Program-made: the position numbers and the translations under genes
Shown: positions 35,165 through 44,437 of the stretch, piece after piece
Layout of the letters: every line of letters begins with the position of its first letter
How positions within the stretch are numbered: position 1 is the stretch's first letter
Source of the DNA: Collimonas sp. PA-H2
GTDB taxonomy: Bacteria > Pseudomonadota > Gammaproteobacteria > Burkholderiales > Burkholderiaceae_D
Reading direction: 5' to 3'
Assembly: GCF_002564105.1 (NCBI RefSeq)
Contig: NZ_PDBX01000001.1
Location: forward strand, 4,836,001-4,900,000
DNA length: 64,000 nt
Notes under the pieces: generated by a model
Seen by the model: the letters and a program-made list of their open reading frames with translations, nothing else
Told to the model about the DNA's origin: nothing
Databases searched by the model: none

Positions 35165-35791
35165 ATGTTTGGACGATTGATGCCCACCGAGGGCAAATTC
35201 TTTGAGCTCTTTAATCAGCATGCGGAGCTATGCGTCAAGGGCGCCAAAGAAATGGTGGCGTTGATGACTAATTTCGACGATCTGGAAATCCGCGTGCACG
35301 CGATCGAAGGCATTGAAAAGCAGGCCGACCAGGTCACGCATCATGCCATCGACATGCTGCACAAGACCTTCATTACGCCTATCGACCGCGACGACATCCA
35401 CCAGCTGATCACCCGCATGGACGACATTCTCGATTTGCTGGAAGATGCGGCGCAGACCATCTCGCTGTACGACATCAAGGCCATCACGCCTGAAGCCAAG
35501 CGCCTGGCCGAGCTGTGCCTGGGCTGCGCCGAGAAGGTCAAGGCCGCCGTAGGCCTGCTGCACAATATGGACAACTCGCGCGAGATCCTGGCTATCTGCG
35601 TCGAGATCGACCGCCTGGAATCGGATGCCGATCACGTGATGCGCGCCGCCATGTCGAAGCTGTTCCGCGACGAGCCTGATGTACGCACGCTGATCAAGCT
35701 CAAGGCAATCTACGAACTCCTGGAAACAGTCACCGACCGCTGTGAAGATGTGGCCAACATCATCGAAGGCATCATCGTCGAAAATGCCTGA
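35165..35791 (+). CDS. PhoU-like DUF47 protein, partner of the Pit transporter
   Basis: A 208-residue protein of the DUF47 (TIGR00153-like) family, an all-helical PhoU-like fold: MFGRLMPTEGKFFELFNQHAE, HHAIDMLHKTFITPIDRDDI, RMDDILDLLEDAAQTI, and the C-terminal TDRCEDVANIIEGIIVENA. The acidic clusters are the metal-binding ones of PhoU proteins. It lies 73 bases before the phosphate transporter gene and is thought to regulate that transporter. Good AGAGAGAA-type purine tract precedes the ATG. Confidence 0.9.
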   Translation: MFGRLMPTEGKFFELFNQHAELCVKGAKEMVALMTNFDDLEIRVHAIEGIEKQADQVTHHAIDMLHKTFITPIDRDDIHQLITRMDDILDLLEDAAQTISLYDIKAITPEAKRLAELCLGCAEKVKAAVGLLHNMDNSREILAICVEIDRLESDADHVMRAAMSKLFRDEPDVRTLIKLKAIYELLETVTDRCEDVANIIEGIIVENA

Positions 35792-35864
35792 TGCAGAGTA
35801 GGGCGGCAGCGGCCGAACGCCGCTGCCGCATCGATGTAATCCTAAAAAACCACTCTGGCTACTC

Positions 35865-36875
35865 ATGCACACTCTTCAAATCAGTATTTACGTTCTCGTC
35901 TTCCTCATTGCACTGGCGCTGGTGTTCGACTTCATGAACGGCTTCCATGATGCCGCCAATGCGATCGCTACCGTGGTTTCCACCGGCGTCCTCAAGCCGC
36001 AGCAGGCGGTGGCCATGGCTGCGCTGTTCAACTTCATCGCGATTGCGGTATTCCAGCTGCATGTCGCCGCTACCGTCGGCAAGGGCACCATCGATCCCAA
36101 TGTGGTCGACCATTACGTCGTCTTCGGCGCGCTGGTCGGGGCAATCTGCTGGAACATCCTGACCTGGTACTACGGCATTCCATCGTCTTCCTCGCATGCC
36201 TTGATCGGCGGCCTGGTCGGCGCCGCGGTGGCCAAGGCCGGCACCGGATCGCTGATTTCGGCCGGCCTCATCAAGACGATAGCCTTCATCGTGCTGTCGC
36301 CGCTGCTGGGCTTCGTGTTCGGCTCCATCATGATGGTCCTGGTGTCGTGGATTTTCGTGCGTTCGACGCCGCGCAAGGTCGATAAATGGTTCCGCCGCCT
36401 GCAGCTGGTGTCAGCTTCCATGTATAGCTTGGGACACGGCGGCAACGATGCGCAAAAGACCATCGGCATCATCTGGATGCTGTTGATCGCCACCGGATTT
36501 TCGCAAGCCAGCGATGCTCTGCCGCCATGGTGGGTGATTATTTCCTGCTATAGCGCGATCAGCCTCGGCACCTTGTTCGGCGGCTGGCGCATCGTTAAGA
36601 CCATGGGCCAGAAAATCACCAAGCTGAAACCGGTGGGTGGCTTCTGCGCCGAGACCGGCGGCGCCATCACGCTGTTCCTGGCGACCATGCTCGGCGTTCC
36701 GGTTTCGACTACCCACACCATCACCGGCGCCATCGTCGGCGTTGGCGCCGCGCGCCGTGTTTCTGCGGTGCGCTGGGGTGTTGCCGGCAATATCGTCTGG
36801 GCCTGGGTGCTGACGATTCCAGCTTCGGCTTTCATGGCAGCGATAGCCTGGTGGATCGGCAAGCATATCTTGTAA
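35865..36875 (+). CDS. pit: Inorganic phosphate transporter, PiT family
   Basis: A 336-residue membrane protein with about ten transmembrane helices and the twice-occurring family motif: FDFMNGFHDAANAIATVVSTGVL near the N terminus and SMYSLGHGGNDAQKTIGII in the middle. The C-terminal GVPVSTTHTITGAIVGVGAARR is also typical. It imports phosphate (as metal phosphate) with protons at low affinity. It forms an operon with the DUF47 gene and ends in a strong terminator. Confidence 0.95.
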   Translation: MHTLQISIYVLVFLIALALVFDFMNGFHDAANAIATVVSTGVLKPQQAVAMAALFNFIAIAVFQLHVAATVGKGTIDPNVVDHYVVFGALVGAICWNILTWYYGIPSSSSHALIGGLVGAAVAKAGTGSLISAGLIKTIAFIVLSPLLGFVFGSIMMVLVSWIFVRSTPRKVDKWFRRLQLVSASMYSLGHGGNDAQKTIGIIWMLLIATGFSQASDALPPWWVIISCYSAISLGTLFGGWRIVKTMGQKITKLKPVGGFCAETGGAITLFLATMLGVPVSTTHTITGAIVGVGAARRVSAVRWGVAGNIVWAWVLTIPASAFMAAIAWWIGKHIL

Positions 36876-36920
36876 TTGATGCCGCTCGGGTTGCGCTGCG
36901 CTAACCCGGCTTCCAAAGAC

Positions 36921-36964
36921 AAAACGGGCGGTGCATAGTCAAACTATGCACCGCCCGTTTTTTA
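36921..36964. terminator. Strong terminator after pit
   Basis: An 18-base-pair perfect stem, AAAACGGGCGGTGCATAG / CTATGCACCGCCCGTTTT, with a five-base loop and T run. It lies between convergent genes (pit and emrB) and can serve both. Confidence 0.93.
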
Positions 36965-37023
36965 TAGGCCCCGTTGCCGGAGCTAATGTCTTTACGCCTG
37001 CTTGCTGTTTTGCCTTATGGCTC

Positions 37024-38601
37024 TTAGTGTGCGCCGCCGGCATCCACCGGTAAGCTGGAACGCTGCGGTTTGGTCAGCCACACCAGTGCAATCAGCATCA
37101 GGAACAATACCGCCGAGATCCAGAAGATGTCGGTCGCCCCCTGGGTGGCTGCCTTGACCGAAATCAGGCGGTCGACGGTGGCCCAGGCTGCCGGTTCGGG
37201 CATTCCCTGTGCCGTCAGGTTACGCACTGCGTCGATGAATGCCGGGCTGTGCGGGCCGGTGAACTCCGTCAGCTGCGAGTGGTGCAAGGAAGTGCGGCGA
37301 TCCCACAAGGTGCTGGTAATCGAGGTGCCCATGCCGCCGAACATGATCCGCACGAAGTTGGACAGGCCCGCGGCCGAAGGAATCTTGTCGGGCGGCTGGC
37401 CGGACAGGATGATCGAAGTCAGCGGGATAAAGAACATGGCCATCGCCGCACCCTGGATGATGGTCGGGATCATCAGCGTGAAGGTGTCGACGTTCTCGGT
37501 GAACTGTGAACGCAGGTAGAACACTATCGCAAAGATGAAGAAGGCGGTGCTGGCGACCCAGCGCGCGTCGATCTTGGGCAGCAGCTTGCCGATGAAGGGC
37601 GACAGGATGATCGCAAAGATCCCCACCGGCGCCATCACTTCGCCGGCCAGCGTCGCGGTATAGCCGAGCGTGGTCTGCAGCCACAAGGGCAGGATCACCA
37701 GGCCACCGAACATCAGGCCGTAGCCGACCGAGATGGCGATCACGCCGCCGCTGAAGTTGCGGCCCTTGAATAACCTGAGATCGACCACGGGGTGGTCGTC
37801 ACCGAGTTCCCAGATGATGAAGTAGATGAACGCTACCAGCGCCACCGCGCCCAGGATCACGATGGTAGAGGAATTGAACCAGTCGAGTTCCTTACCCTTG
37901 TCCAGCATGATCTGCAGCGAGCCGACCCAGACCACCAGCAAGGCCAGACCGACCTTGTCAATCGGCAGCTTGTAGGTGGCGGATTCGCGCTTGTGGTAGA
38001 TCGACCAGGTGGCCCAGGCGGCAAACACGCCGACCGGGATGTTGATGTAAAAAATCCATGGCCAGGTGTAGTTGTCCGAGATCCAGCCGCCCAGCAGCGG
38101 CCCCATGACCGGCGCCACCAGCGTGGTCATGCCCCAGAAGGCTAGCGCCATCCCGCTCTTGGAGGGGGTGTAACTGGACAGCAGCAGCGACTGCGACAAG
38201 GGAATCATTGGTCCGGCGACGGCGCCTTGCAGTACGCGGGCGGCGATCAGTACTTCCATGCTGGGCGCCAGGCCGCACAGGATCGAGGACAGCACGAACA
38301 GGATGATCGAGGTGACGAACAGGCGTACCTGGCCGAAGCGCTGCGTAAGCCAGCCAGTCAGCGGCACCGAGATGGCATTGGCCACTGCGAACGAGGTGAT
38401 GACCCAGGTGCCTTGTTGCGGCGAGACGCCAAGGTCGCCGGAAATGGCTGGAATGGAAACGTTGGCAATCGACGAATCGAGGACGTTCATGAACACGGCG
38501 AGCGACAACGCTACCGTACCCATGACAAGCTTGCCGCCGGTCAGCGGCGGCAGTGGTTGCGAAGGCGGCCGCGGTGGCGGCGCTGGTTTTGGGGAACTCA
38601 T
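37024..38601 (-). CDS. emrB: Multidrug efflux MFS permease EmrB/QacA (DHA2) family
   Basis: A 525-residue inner-membrane permease with 14 predicted helices. DHA2 signatures include NVLDSSIANVSIPAISGDLGVS (motif D1 region), GWLTQRFGQVRLF (motif A) and RVLQGAVAGPMIPLSQSLLL, GMTTLVAPVMGPLLGGWISD (motif C). A Pro-rich N-terminal tail (PKPAPPPRPPSQPLPP) is unusual for the family. It is the last gene of a marR-outer membrane factor-emrA-emrB unit and would pump hydrophobic drugs or phenolics through EmrA and the outer membrane factor. Confidence 0.92.
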   Translation of the reverse strand: MSSPKPAPPPRPPSQPLPPLTGGKLVMGTVALSLAVFMNVLDSSIANVSIPAISGDLGVSPQQGTWVITSFAVANAISVPLTGWLTQRFGQVRLFVTSIILFVLSSILCGLAPSMEVLIAARVLQGAVAGPMIPLSQSLLLSSYTPSKSGMALAFWGMTTLVAPVMGPLLGGWISDNYTWPWIFYINIPVGVFAAWATWSIYHKRESATYKLPIDKVGLALLVVWVGSLQIMLDKGKELDWFNSSTIVILGAVALVAFIYFIIWELGDDHPVVDLRLFKGRNFSGGVIAISVGYGLMFGGLVILPLWLQTTLGYTATLAGEVMAPVGIFAIILSPFIGKLLPKIDARWVASTAFFIFAIVFYLRSQFTENVDTFTLMIPTIIQGAAMAMFFIPLTSIILSGQPPDKIPSAAGLSNFVRIMFGGMGTSITSTLWDRRTSLHHSQLTEFTGPHSPAFIDAVRNLTAQGMPEPAAWATVDRLISVKAATQGATDIFWISAVLFLMLIALVWLTKPQRSSLPVDAGGAH

Positions 38602-38700
38602 GAAGGCATTCCGGTAAGGGTTATTGCATGTCCGCCGCCGTCAGCGCAGCCGCCAGGACGGCGGTTTGCGCTGCGGCATTCGCCGGCAAGCTGCTGGGTA

Positions 38701-39903
38701 TCAGTGCGCTGCCGCTGCATTGTTGTTGGCAGCGATGATGCTGGCGATACGTGCATCGGCCTCCTGGCCGCTCTTGTCGAACACGTCGGTGGTATAGGCC
38801 GGCGCGGTGCGCGCCGTGCCCGCAGTCAGCGAAGTGCCTTCGGTCTTGGCGACATCGACGCTGACGTTCATCGAGACGCCGATACGCAGCGGATGGCTTT
38901 CCAGGTCCTTTGGATCCAGCGAAATCCGCACCGGAATACGCTGCACGATCTTGATCCAGTTGCCGCTGGCGTTTTGCGCTGGCAGCAACGCGAAGGCGGA
39001 GCCGGAGCCGGCCGACAGGCCGACCACTGTGCCGTGGTATTCAATTTTGGAACCGTAGACATCGGAATCCAAGGTAACCGGCTGGCCGATGCGCATGTTC
39101 TTGATCTGCACTTCCTTGAAGTTGGCGTCCACCCACAAGGCGTTCAGCGGCACGATCGATAACAGCGGGGTACCGGCGGCGACGCGCTGGCCGACCTGCA
39201 CCGAGCGCTTGGCGACATAACCGGTGGTCGGCGCCAGCAGGCTGGTGCGGGCCAGGTTGATATAGGCGTTGCGGACCTGGGCGGCGGCGTTCAGCACATT
39301 CGGGTGCAGCTCAACCGTGGTGCGGTCGGTCAGCACCTTGTTCGACGACAATTGCTCGCGCGCTGATTGCAAGGCCGCTTCCGCACCTTGTACCGCAACC
39401 TTGGCGTGATCCAGTTCTTCCTTGGAGACGGCGCCGGTGCTGATCAGCTGCTGGCGGCGCGCGAGGTCGGCGCGAGCGCGTTCCAGTTCGGCGCTGCGGG
39501 CAGTGACGGCGGAAGTGAGGGTGTTATTGTTGACGAACAGCGTGCGCACCTGGCGCACGGTCTGGGCCAGTTGAGCCTCGGCTTGGTCCAGCGCGACCTT
39601 GGCGTCGGCCTTGTCCAGTTCCACCAGCTGCTTGCCGGCCTGCACCAGTTCGGTATCGTCGGCATTGATCGCCAGCACCGTGCCGCCGACCTGCGGCGTC
39701 ACTTGCACCACATTGCCGCCGACGTATGCATCGTCGGTGCTCTCGTAGTGGCGGGCGTAGATGAACCACCAGATGCCGTAGGCGATCAGGATAATGATCA
39801 GGGCAATGGTGACGCCGATCAGCAAGCCGCGGCGCTTGCCGTTGCTGGCAGCGGCAGCCGGCTGCGCTGTTGCTTCTTGTGGGTTTTGATTTGATGTTGT
39901 CAT
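38701..39903 (-). CDS. emrA: Membrane fusion protein EmrA (HlyD family)
   Basis: A 400-residue periplasmic adaptor with one N-terminal membrane helix (about residues 27-48, GLLIGVTIALIIILIAYGIWWF). Then follow the half-lipoyl ESTDDAYVGGNVVQVTPQVGG, a coiled-coil hairpin rich in Ala, Gln, Arg (about 95-205), the second lipoyl half (LLAPTTGYVAKRSVQVGQRVAAGTPLLSIV) and the beta-barrel domain. It joins EmrB to the outer membrane factor encoded just upstream. Confidence 0.93.
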   Translation of the reverse strand: MTTSNQNPQEATAQPAAAASNGKRRGLLIGVTIALIIILIAYGIWWFIYARHYESTDDAYVGGNVVQVTPQVGGTVLAINADDTELVQAGKQLVELDKADAKVALDQAEAQLAQTVRQVRTLFVNNNTLTSAVTARSAELERARADLARRQQLISTGAVSKEELDHAKVAVQGAEAALQSAREQLSSNKVLTDRTTVELHPNVLNAAAQVRNAYINLARTSLLAPTTGYVAKRSVQVGQRVAAGTPLLSIVPLNALWVDANFKEVQIKNMRIGQPVTLDSDVYGSKIEYHGTVVGLSAGSGSAFALLPAQNASGNWIKIVQRIPVRISLDPKDLESHPLRIGVSMNVSVDVAKTEGTSLTAGTARTAPAYTTDVFDKSGQEADARIASIIAANNNAAAAH

Positions 39904-39943
39904 GGCGCGGATTTCGCAATAAGTGAACGGTTGTTTTAGTTAA

Positions 39944-41458
39944 TCAGTTAGCAGCGCTGGCTTGCGGATTGCTGGCGGCATCCGCCGCGGCAGGGCCGAG
40001 GCCGGCGGCGTCTGCGTCAAAGCCGCCACCCAGCGACTTGATCAGGTTGACGCGCAGATCGGCCCGGCGCGCGCGCGTATCCAGCTCAAGCTTGCGCTGC
40101 GCCAGCCAGCTGATCTGGCTGCTCACCACCTGCAGCATGTTGGCGGTGCCGACCTGTTGCCGCTGCTCGGCCAGCTTCATGCCGCGCTCGGCTGCATCTA
40201 CCGCGGTCTGCTGATTCTTGCCTTGCTCTTCAGCCGCACGCAGCGACTGCACGCTGTCCGCCACTTCGTGGAAGGCGTCGTTCAGCGCCTGGTTGTAGGT
40301 TGCCACCGCGCCGTCATAGGCGGCGACACGGCCCTTGAGCTGGGCGCGCAGGGCGCCGCCTTCAAAGATCGGCAGATGGATGGCAGGTCCGCCGCCAACA
40401 ACCTTGCTGCTGTGGTTCAGGAACTGCGAAAAGCTCAGGCTGGAAAAGCCGATCATCGCCGACAGGTTGATGTCTGGATAGAACTCGGTCTTGGCCACCT
40501 TGATATCGCTTTGCGCCGCTTCTACCTGCCAGCGCGCCGCCAGCACATCCGGCCGCCGTCCCATCAGGCCCAGCGGCAGCTGGTCGGGCAGGGCGATGGC
40601 GCTGTCGGCCGGCAGCGTCGGCTGGTCAATCTTCAGGCCGCGGTCCGGGCCTTGGCCCATCAATGCCGCGATCTGGTTGCGGGTCAGGCCGATCGCTTCC
40701 TGCCATTGCGAGCGTTCGGCGCGCAGGCCGGCGACCTGTTGGCGGCTCTGCTGGTTGTCGCTCTGGGTGTCGAGGCCGGCGGCAAAACGCTGCTGGGTCA
40801 GCTTGTCCAGCTTGTCGCGCAATGCCAGCTGCTGATTGGTCAGGTCCAGCTGGGCATACTGGCGTCCCAATTGCAGCCATGCTTTCGAGATGGCGGCGGT
40901 CAGCACCAGCCGCGCGGCGTAATGTTCCGCTTGCGCGGCTTTGCTTTGCGAGATGGCGGAGCGCAGCTGCTCGCTGTGCTTGCCCCAGAAATCCAGGTCG
41001 TAGCTAAAGTTCAGCGCTGTTTCATAATCGGTCACGTACATGCCGCCGAATGGCGGTGGGTAAATACTGTTCTCGGAAAAGCGTTCCCGCGTAGCCGACA
41101 AGCTGGCGCCGACTTGCGGCTTGCTGGTGGCGCCGGCCGCTTCCACCATCGCGCGCGAGGCGGCGATGCGTGCGGATGCCGCCTGCAGGTTCGGATTGGT
41201 GGCCAGCGCTTCATCGACCAGTTGCTGCAGCTGGCTGCCGCCGATCGCGCTTACCCAGGAGCTGCTCGGCCACACACCGCCCTGGCCCGGCAGGGAGGAA
41301 GCGGATGCGTAGTCATCGGCGCTGTTCGAATGGGCGCTGCTGTGAATGCCGCTGAAGTTGGCGCAAGCCGCCAGCAGCAACACGGCCGCGCTGATGGCAA
41401 GGCGTTGCGTTGCGAGTTTCGGCAGGCTGCATCTGGATGAAGATGAAAGAGAGTTCAT
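39944..41458 (-). CDS. Outer membrane efflux lipoprotein, NodT/OprM family
   Basis: A 504-residue TolC-like channel protein. The ATG at 41458 was chosen over a GTG at 41533 because it puts a lipoprotein signal (RLAISAAVLLLAACANFSG, lipobox LAAC) near the N terminus. Two repeated coiled-coil halves are visible (around 85-270 and 300-480), with conserved VDEALATNPNLQAASARIAA and LGLMGRRPDVLAARWQVEAA. The C terminus is Ala-rich. It completes the tripartite pump with EmrA and EmrB, and its gene precedes theirs in the operon. Confidence 0.92.
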   Translation of the reverse strand: MNSLSSSSRCSLPKLATQRLAISAAVLLLAACANFSGIHSSAHSNSADDYASASSLPGQGGVWPSSSWVSAIGGSQLQQLVDEALATNPNLQAASARIAASRAMVEAAGATSKPQVGASLSATRERFSENSIYPPPFGGMYVTDYETALNFSYDLDFWGKHSEQLRSAISQSKAAQAEHYAARLVLTAAISKAWLQLGRQYAQLDLTNQQLALRDKLDKLTQQRFAAGLDTQSDNQQSRQQVAGLRAERSQWQEAIGLTRNQIAALMGQGPDRGLKIDQPTLPADSAIALPDQLPLGLMGRRPDVLAARWQVEAAQSDIKVAKTEFYPDINLSAMIGFSSLSFSQFLNHSSKVVGGGPAIHLPIFEGGALRAQLKGRVAAYDGAVATYNQALNDAFHEVADSVQSLRAAEEQGKNQQTAVDAAERGMKLAEQRQQVGTANMLQVVSSQISWLAQRKLELDTRARRADLRVNLIKSLGGGFDADAAGLGPAAADAASNPQASAAN

Positions 41459-41585
41459 GTCGGTGTTGATTTGACGAGTTGATTTAGCGGCCACGGATAA
41501 ATGACTATAAGGAATAACAACAGGGAATGACACAGGCGCTTGCTGCTTGCTTAAAAATAATACTGTATGGATAGTTCTTGCATAG

Positions 41586-42086
41586 TCAATGTGTTTTCTC
41601 CGCCGGCGCGTTACTTGCCAGCAGACGTCGCAGCATTGATTTCAAAAAGCCGATTTCTTCCGGGCTGAAATCCGAAAAGTGCTTGTTCAGTACGCCGCAA
41701 AATGCTTTTGGCATTTTTTTCGACAGCTCCAGGCCGTCAGCGGTCAGGTGCAGTTTCATCAGGCGCCTGTCGTGCGCGCACGGTTCGCGCGTGATCAAAT
41801 CGCGCGCCGCCAGACGATCGATCATACGCTTGGTCGATGCCGCATCGGTATACGTCTCACGCGCCAGGTCGGCGGCAGTGGAGTATTTGCCGGTTGACAG
41901 CATCAGCAGAATTGCGCCCTGGGCATGGGTAATGCCATATTCCGCCAGCGATTCATCCGAACTCTTGACCAGCATGGCGCGCGAGCGCGCCAGCAGATAG
42001 CCGATGCTTTCTTCTATCTGGTAGTTTTCCACAGTGAATACGGCTGCTCGCTTGCTCACGGATTGTTTGCTTTTCTTTGCTGACAC
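41586..42086 (-). CDS. MarR-family transcriptional regulator
   Basis: A 166-residue winged-helix regulator: IEESIGYLLARSRAMLVKSSDESLAEYGITHAQGAILLML, the recognition region TAADLARETYTDAASTKRMIDRLAARDLITRE and the wing CAHDRRLMKLHLTADG. It is the first gene of the efflux unit, 127 bases before the outer membrane factor. By analogy with EmrR/MarR it would repress the pump and be released by phenolic or drug ligands. No palindromic operator was identified with confidence. Confidence 0.9.
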   Translation of the reverse strand: MSAKKSKQSVSKRAAVFTVENYQIEESIGYLLARSRAMLVKSSDESLAEYGITHAQGAILLMLSTGKYSTAADLARETYTDAASTKRMIDRLAARDLITREPCAHDRRLMKLHLTADGLELSKKMPKAFCGVLNKHFSDFSPEEIGFLKSMLRRLLASNAPAEKTH

Positions 42087-42207
42087 ATTGACTATTTATT
42101 ATTTATTCACCGCTTGTTCGGGTAAATACTTGCATGAATATTCGTTGCCTAGGCAATAATGTACTGCAAAACAAACTTCTCTGCTGGCGATGTCCTAGAA
42201 CTGTTGC

Positions 42208-43608
42208 TCAAGTTTTGTTTGGATTGCCGGACTCTGCGCAAGCTGGCAGATGTACCAGCACGGTCAGGCCGCCTTGCTGGCCGGAGGCCGCCAGCGTCAC
42301 CGAGCCTTGCGCGGCGATCACGATTTCCTTGACGATGGCAAGGCCCAAGCCGGTGCCTTCCTGGCCTGGCGCAGCGTTGCGGAAGAAGCGTTCGAACACG
42401 CGGTCGCGCACTTCGGCCGGAATGCCGGGGCCGTTGTCGTTGACGCGGATGGCGACCTGCTCGGGGCTGGCGGCAATGCTCACGGTGACCTTGCCATGCG
42501 CCGGGGTGTAGCGGATGGCGTTGTCGACCAGGTTCATCATCATGGCGTTGAACAAGGCCTCGTTACCCATGACCCAGGCGTGCTCGAGCGCGGTGTCGAG
42601 GCCGAGGTCGATATTCTTGCGTTGCGCCAGGTCGACAATCTCTTCCAATACCGTGGCGGCCACCGCAATCAGGTTTACCGGATGGCGCAGGAAAGCGGTG
42701 GTGTTGGATGCTTCCGCCTGCGACAGCAGCAGCAGCTTGTTGGTCAGCTCGGTCATGTTGTGGCTGCTTTCCTGCAGCGCCTGCAGTACTTCGCCGCGCC
42801 GCTGCTCGTCGGTCAGGCGGCGGGCAAACTGGATTTGCGAATCGATCAAGGTCAACGGCGTACGCAGCTGATGGGCGGCGTCGGCGATAAAGCGCTTTTG
42901 CGCGGCTACCTGGGTATTGAGGCGCTGGATGGTCTGGTTGATGGCTTCGACGATAGGCCGCAGCTCCAGCTGCAGCTGGCCGGCTTTGATCGGCGACAGC
43001 GAGGTGGCGTCGCGCAAGGCCAGCTGGTCCTTCAGATGCATCAGCGGCCGCAGCTCCATGCTCAGGCCGATCACCACCAGGGCGATGGCCAGCAACAGCA
43101 TGGCGATCTGACCATGCAGGGCAGGGCGCCACAGATCGGCCAGCATCTGGTCGTGGGCGCGCGTGGTCTGTCCTACCAGCACGGCGATCTTGCGCAGCTG
43201 GCCGGCGTTGTACAGGGTCCGCACCTGGCTCACCACGCGCAGCGCCTGGCCGTGATAATCGATGCTGTTGAATGCCGGCGCCGTTACCGGAAAGCGCAAG
43301 GCCGGCGGGAAATCGGGGCGTCCGGCCAGCAGGCTGTCGTGATCGGTGACGACCTGGTAAAACACCTGGTCCTGTTCGGGCGAGACCAGCAGCTCCAGTG
43401 CCGCCGGCGGCACGCTGGCGTGCGGCACGCCGTCCAGCCACTGGATCTCACCGGCGATCACCTGGGCCGCGGCCAGCAAGGCGCGGTCCTGGATCAGGTC
43501 CGCGGTCTGGCGCGCGCTGCGATACGACAGCGTGGCGCTGATGGCGACGAATAATGTCAGCGGAATCAGCAACCACAACAGTAAGCGCAGGCGCAGGCTG
43601 ATGATCAA
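42208..43608 (-). CDS. Sensor histidine kinase, TctE/QseC-like
   Basis: A 466-residue membrane kinase from a TTG at 43608 that overlaps the response regulator stop (TTGA); the frame is open to 43896 but that part lies inside the regulator. TM1 at about 5-27 (LLLWLLIPLTLFVAISATL), a periplasmic 2CSK_N-like domain (DRALLAAAQVIAGEIQWLDG...), TM2 near 155-178, HAMP, HisKA with DAAHQLRTPL (His246), and HATPase with NLVDNAIRYTP and GTGLGLAIVKEIV. The order regulator-kinase and the divergent ABC importer suggest that it senses a carboxylate or sulfonate-type substrate; TctE itself responds to tricarboxylates. Confidence 0.88.
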   Translation of the reverse strand: MIISLRLRLLLWLLIPLTLFVAISATLSYRSARQTADLIQDRALLAAAQVIAGEIQWLDGVPHASVPPAALELLVSPEQDQVFYQVVTDHDSLLAGRPDFPPALRFPVTAPAFNSIDYHGQALRVVSQVRTLYNAGQLRKIAVLVGQTTRAHDQMLADLWRPALHGQIAMLLLAIALVVIGLSMELRPLMHLKDQLALRDATSLSPIKAGQLQLELRPIVEAINQTIQRLNTQVAAQKRFIADAAHQLRTPLTLIDSQIQFARRLTDEQRRGEVLQALQESSHNMTELTNKLLLLSQAEASNTTAFLRHPVNLIAVAATVLEEIVDLAQRKNIDLGLDTALEHAWVMGNEALFNAMMMNLVDNAIRYTPAHGKVTVSIAASPEQVAIRVNDNGPGIPAEVRDRVFERFFRNAAPGQEGTGLGLAIVKEIVIAAQGSVTLAASGQQGGLTVLVHLPACAESGNPNKT

Positions 43609-44279
43609 GTGAGGTCTTTCTGTTTGAGCAGGTAGCCGAGCCCGCGCAAGGTCATGATGGCGGCCTGGCAGTGTTCCATTTTCTTGCGCAAGCGATGGAT
43701 ATAGATCTCGATGGCGTCCGCGCTGGGTTCGTCGTCCAGCCCGAACACGCCATCCATCAGAGCCGTCTTCGATACGGTCTTGCCTTGCTTCAGCATCAGG
43801 ATTTCCAGCACGTCGTGCTCGCGGGAGGGCAGCGCCAGCAGCTGGCCAGCGATCGAGAATTGCCGGGTATTGCTGTCGTAGTGCAGGTCGGCGCAATGCA
43901 TTTCCGCCGTCTTGTCGGACGTCTGGCGGCGGATCAGGGCCTTGATCCTGGCTACCAGTTCGCGTACTTCAAACGGCTTGACCAGGTAATCGTCGGCGCC
44001 GGCGCCCAGGCAATCGACCTTCTCGTCGATCGAACCGCTGGCGGTCAGGATCATCACCGGCACGTTGTTGTGGCGCTGGCGCAGCCGCCGCAAGACGCTT
44101 TTGCCGTTCATTTTCGGCAGTTGCAGGTCAAGCAGGACGACATCGTAGCTTTCGCTTTGCAGCAGGCTGTCGGCCATTTCGCCATCGGTGGCGAGGTCGA
44201 TGGTGAATTTGTCCTCCTTGAGTATCTTGCTGAGCCATAGTGCAAGCGGCGGATTGTCTTCGATCAGGAGTAATTTCAT
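43605..44279 (-). CDS. Response regulator, OmpR/TctD-like
   Basis: A 224-residue regulator: receiver domain (1-120) with phospho-acceptor Asp51 (VVLLDLQLPKMNG) and KPFEVREL, then an OmpR-type winged helix (130-222) with LPSREHDVLEILMLKQGK and the recognition helix IEIYIHRLRKKM. It overlaps the kinase gene by four bases. It is transcribed away from the ABC-transporter operon starting at 44438, and the 158 bases between them probably contain the regulator's binding sites. Confidence 0.92.
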   Translation of the reverse strand: MKLLLIEDNPPLALWLSKILKEDKFTIDLATDGEMADSLLQSESYDVVLLDLQLPKMNGKSVLRRLRQRHNNVPVMILTASGSIDEKVDCLGAGADDYLVKPFEVRELVARIKALIRRQTSDKTAEMHCADLHYDSNTRQFSIAGQLLALPSREHDVLEILMLKQGKTVSKTALMDGVFGLDDEPSADAIEIYIHRLRKKMEHCQAAIMTLRGLGYLLKQKDLT

Positions 44280-44437
44280 GGATGCTGGCTAGGTTATGTT
44301 GCACTGCAATCTAAATTGTACCGATTTGGAAAGCTGGATGAAAGTTATCGCATCCTAGAATACGCTCAAGATTGGAACAATGGCAGCCTGTCATATGTAT
44401 CCAGCGATTATCCCAAAAAACAAATGGAGACAACGCA

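Noticed and set aside
39962..41440. 492-codon plus-strand open frame
   Set aside because: Antisense to the outer membrane factor gene; no recognisable domain.
42250..43554. 434-codon plus-strand open frame
   Set aside because: Antisense to the histidine kinase, which has complete HisKA and HATPase motifs.
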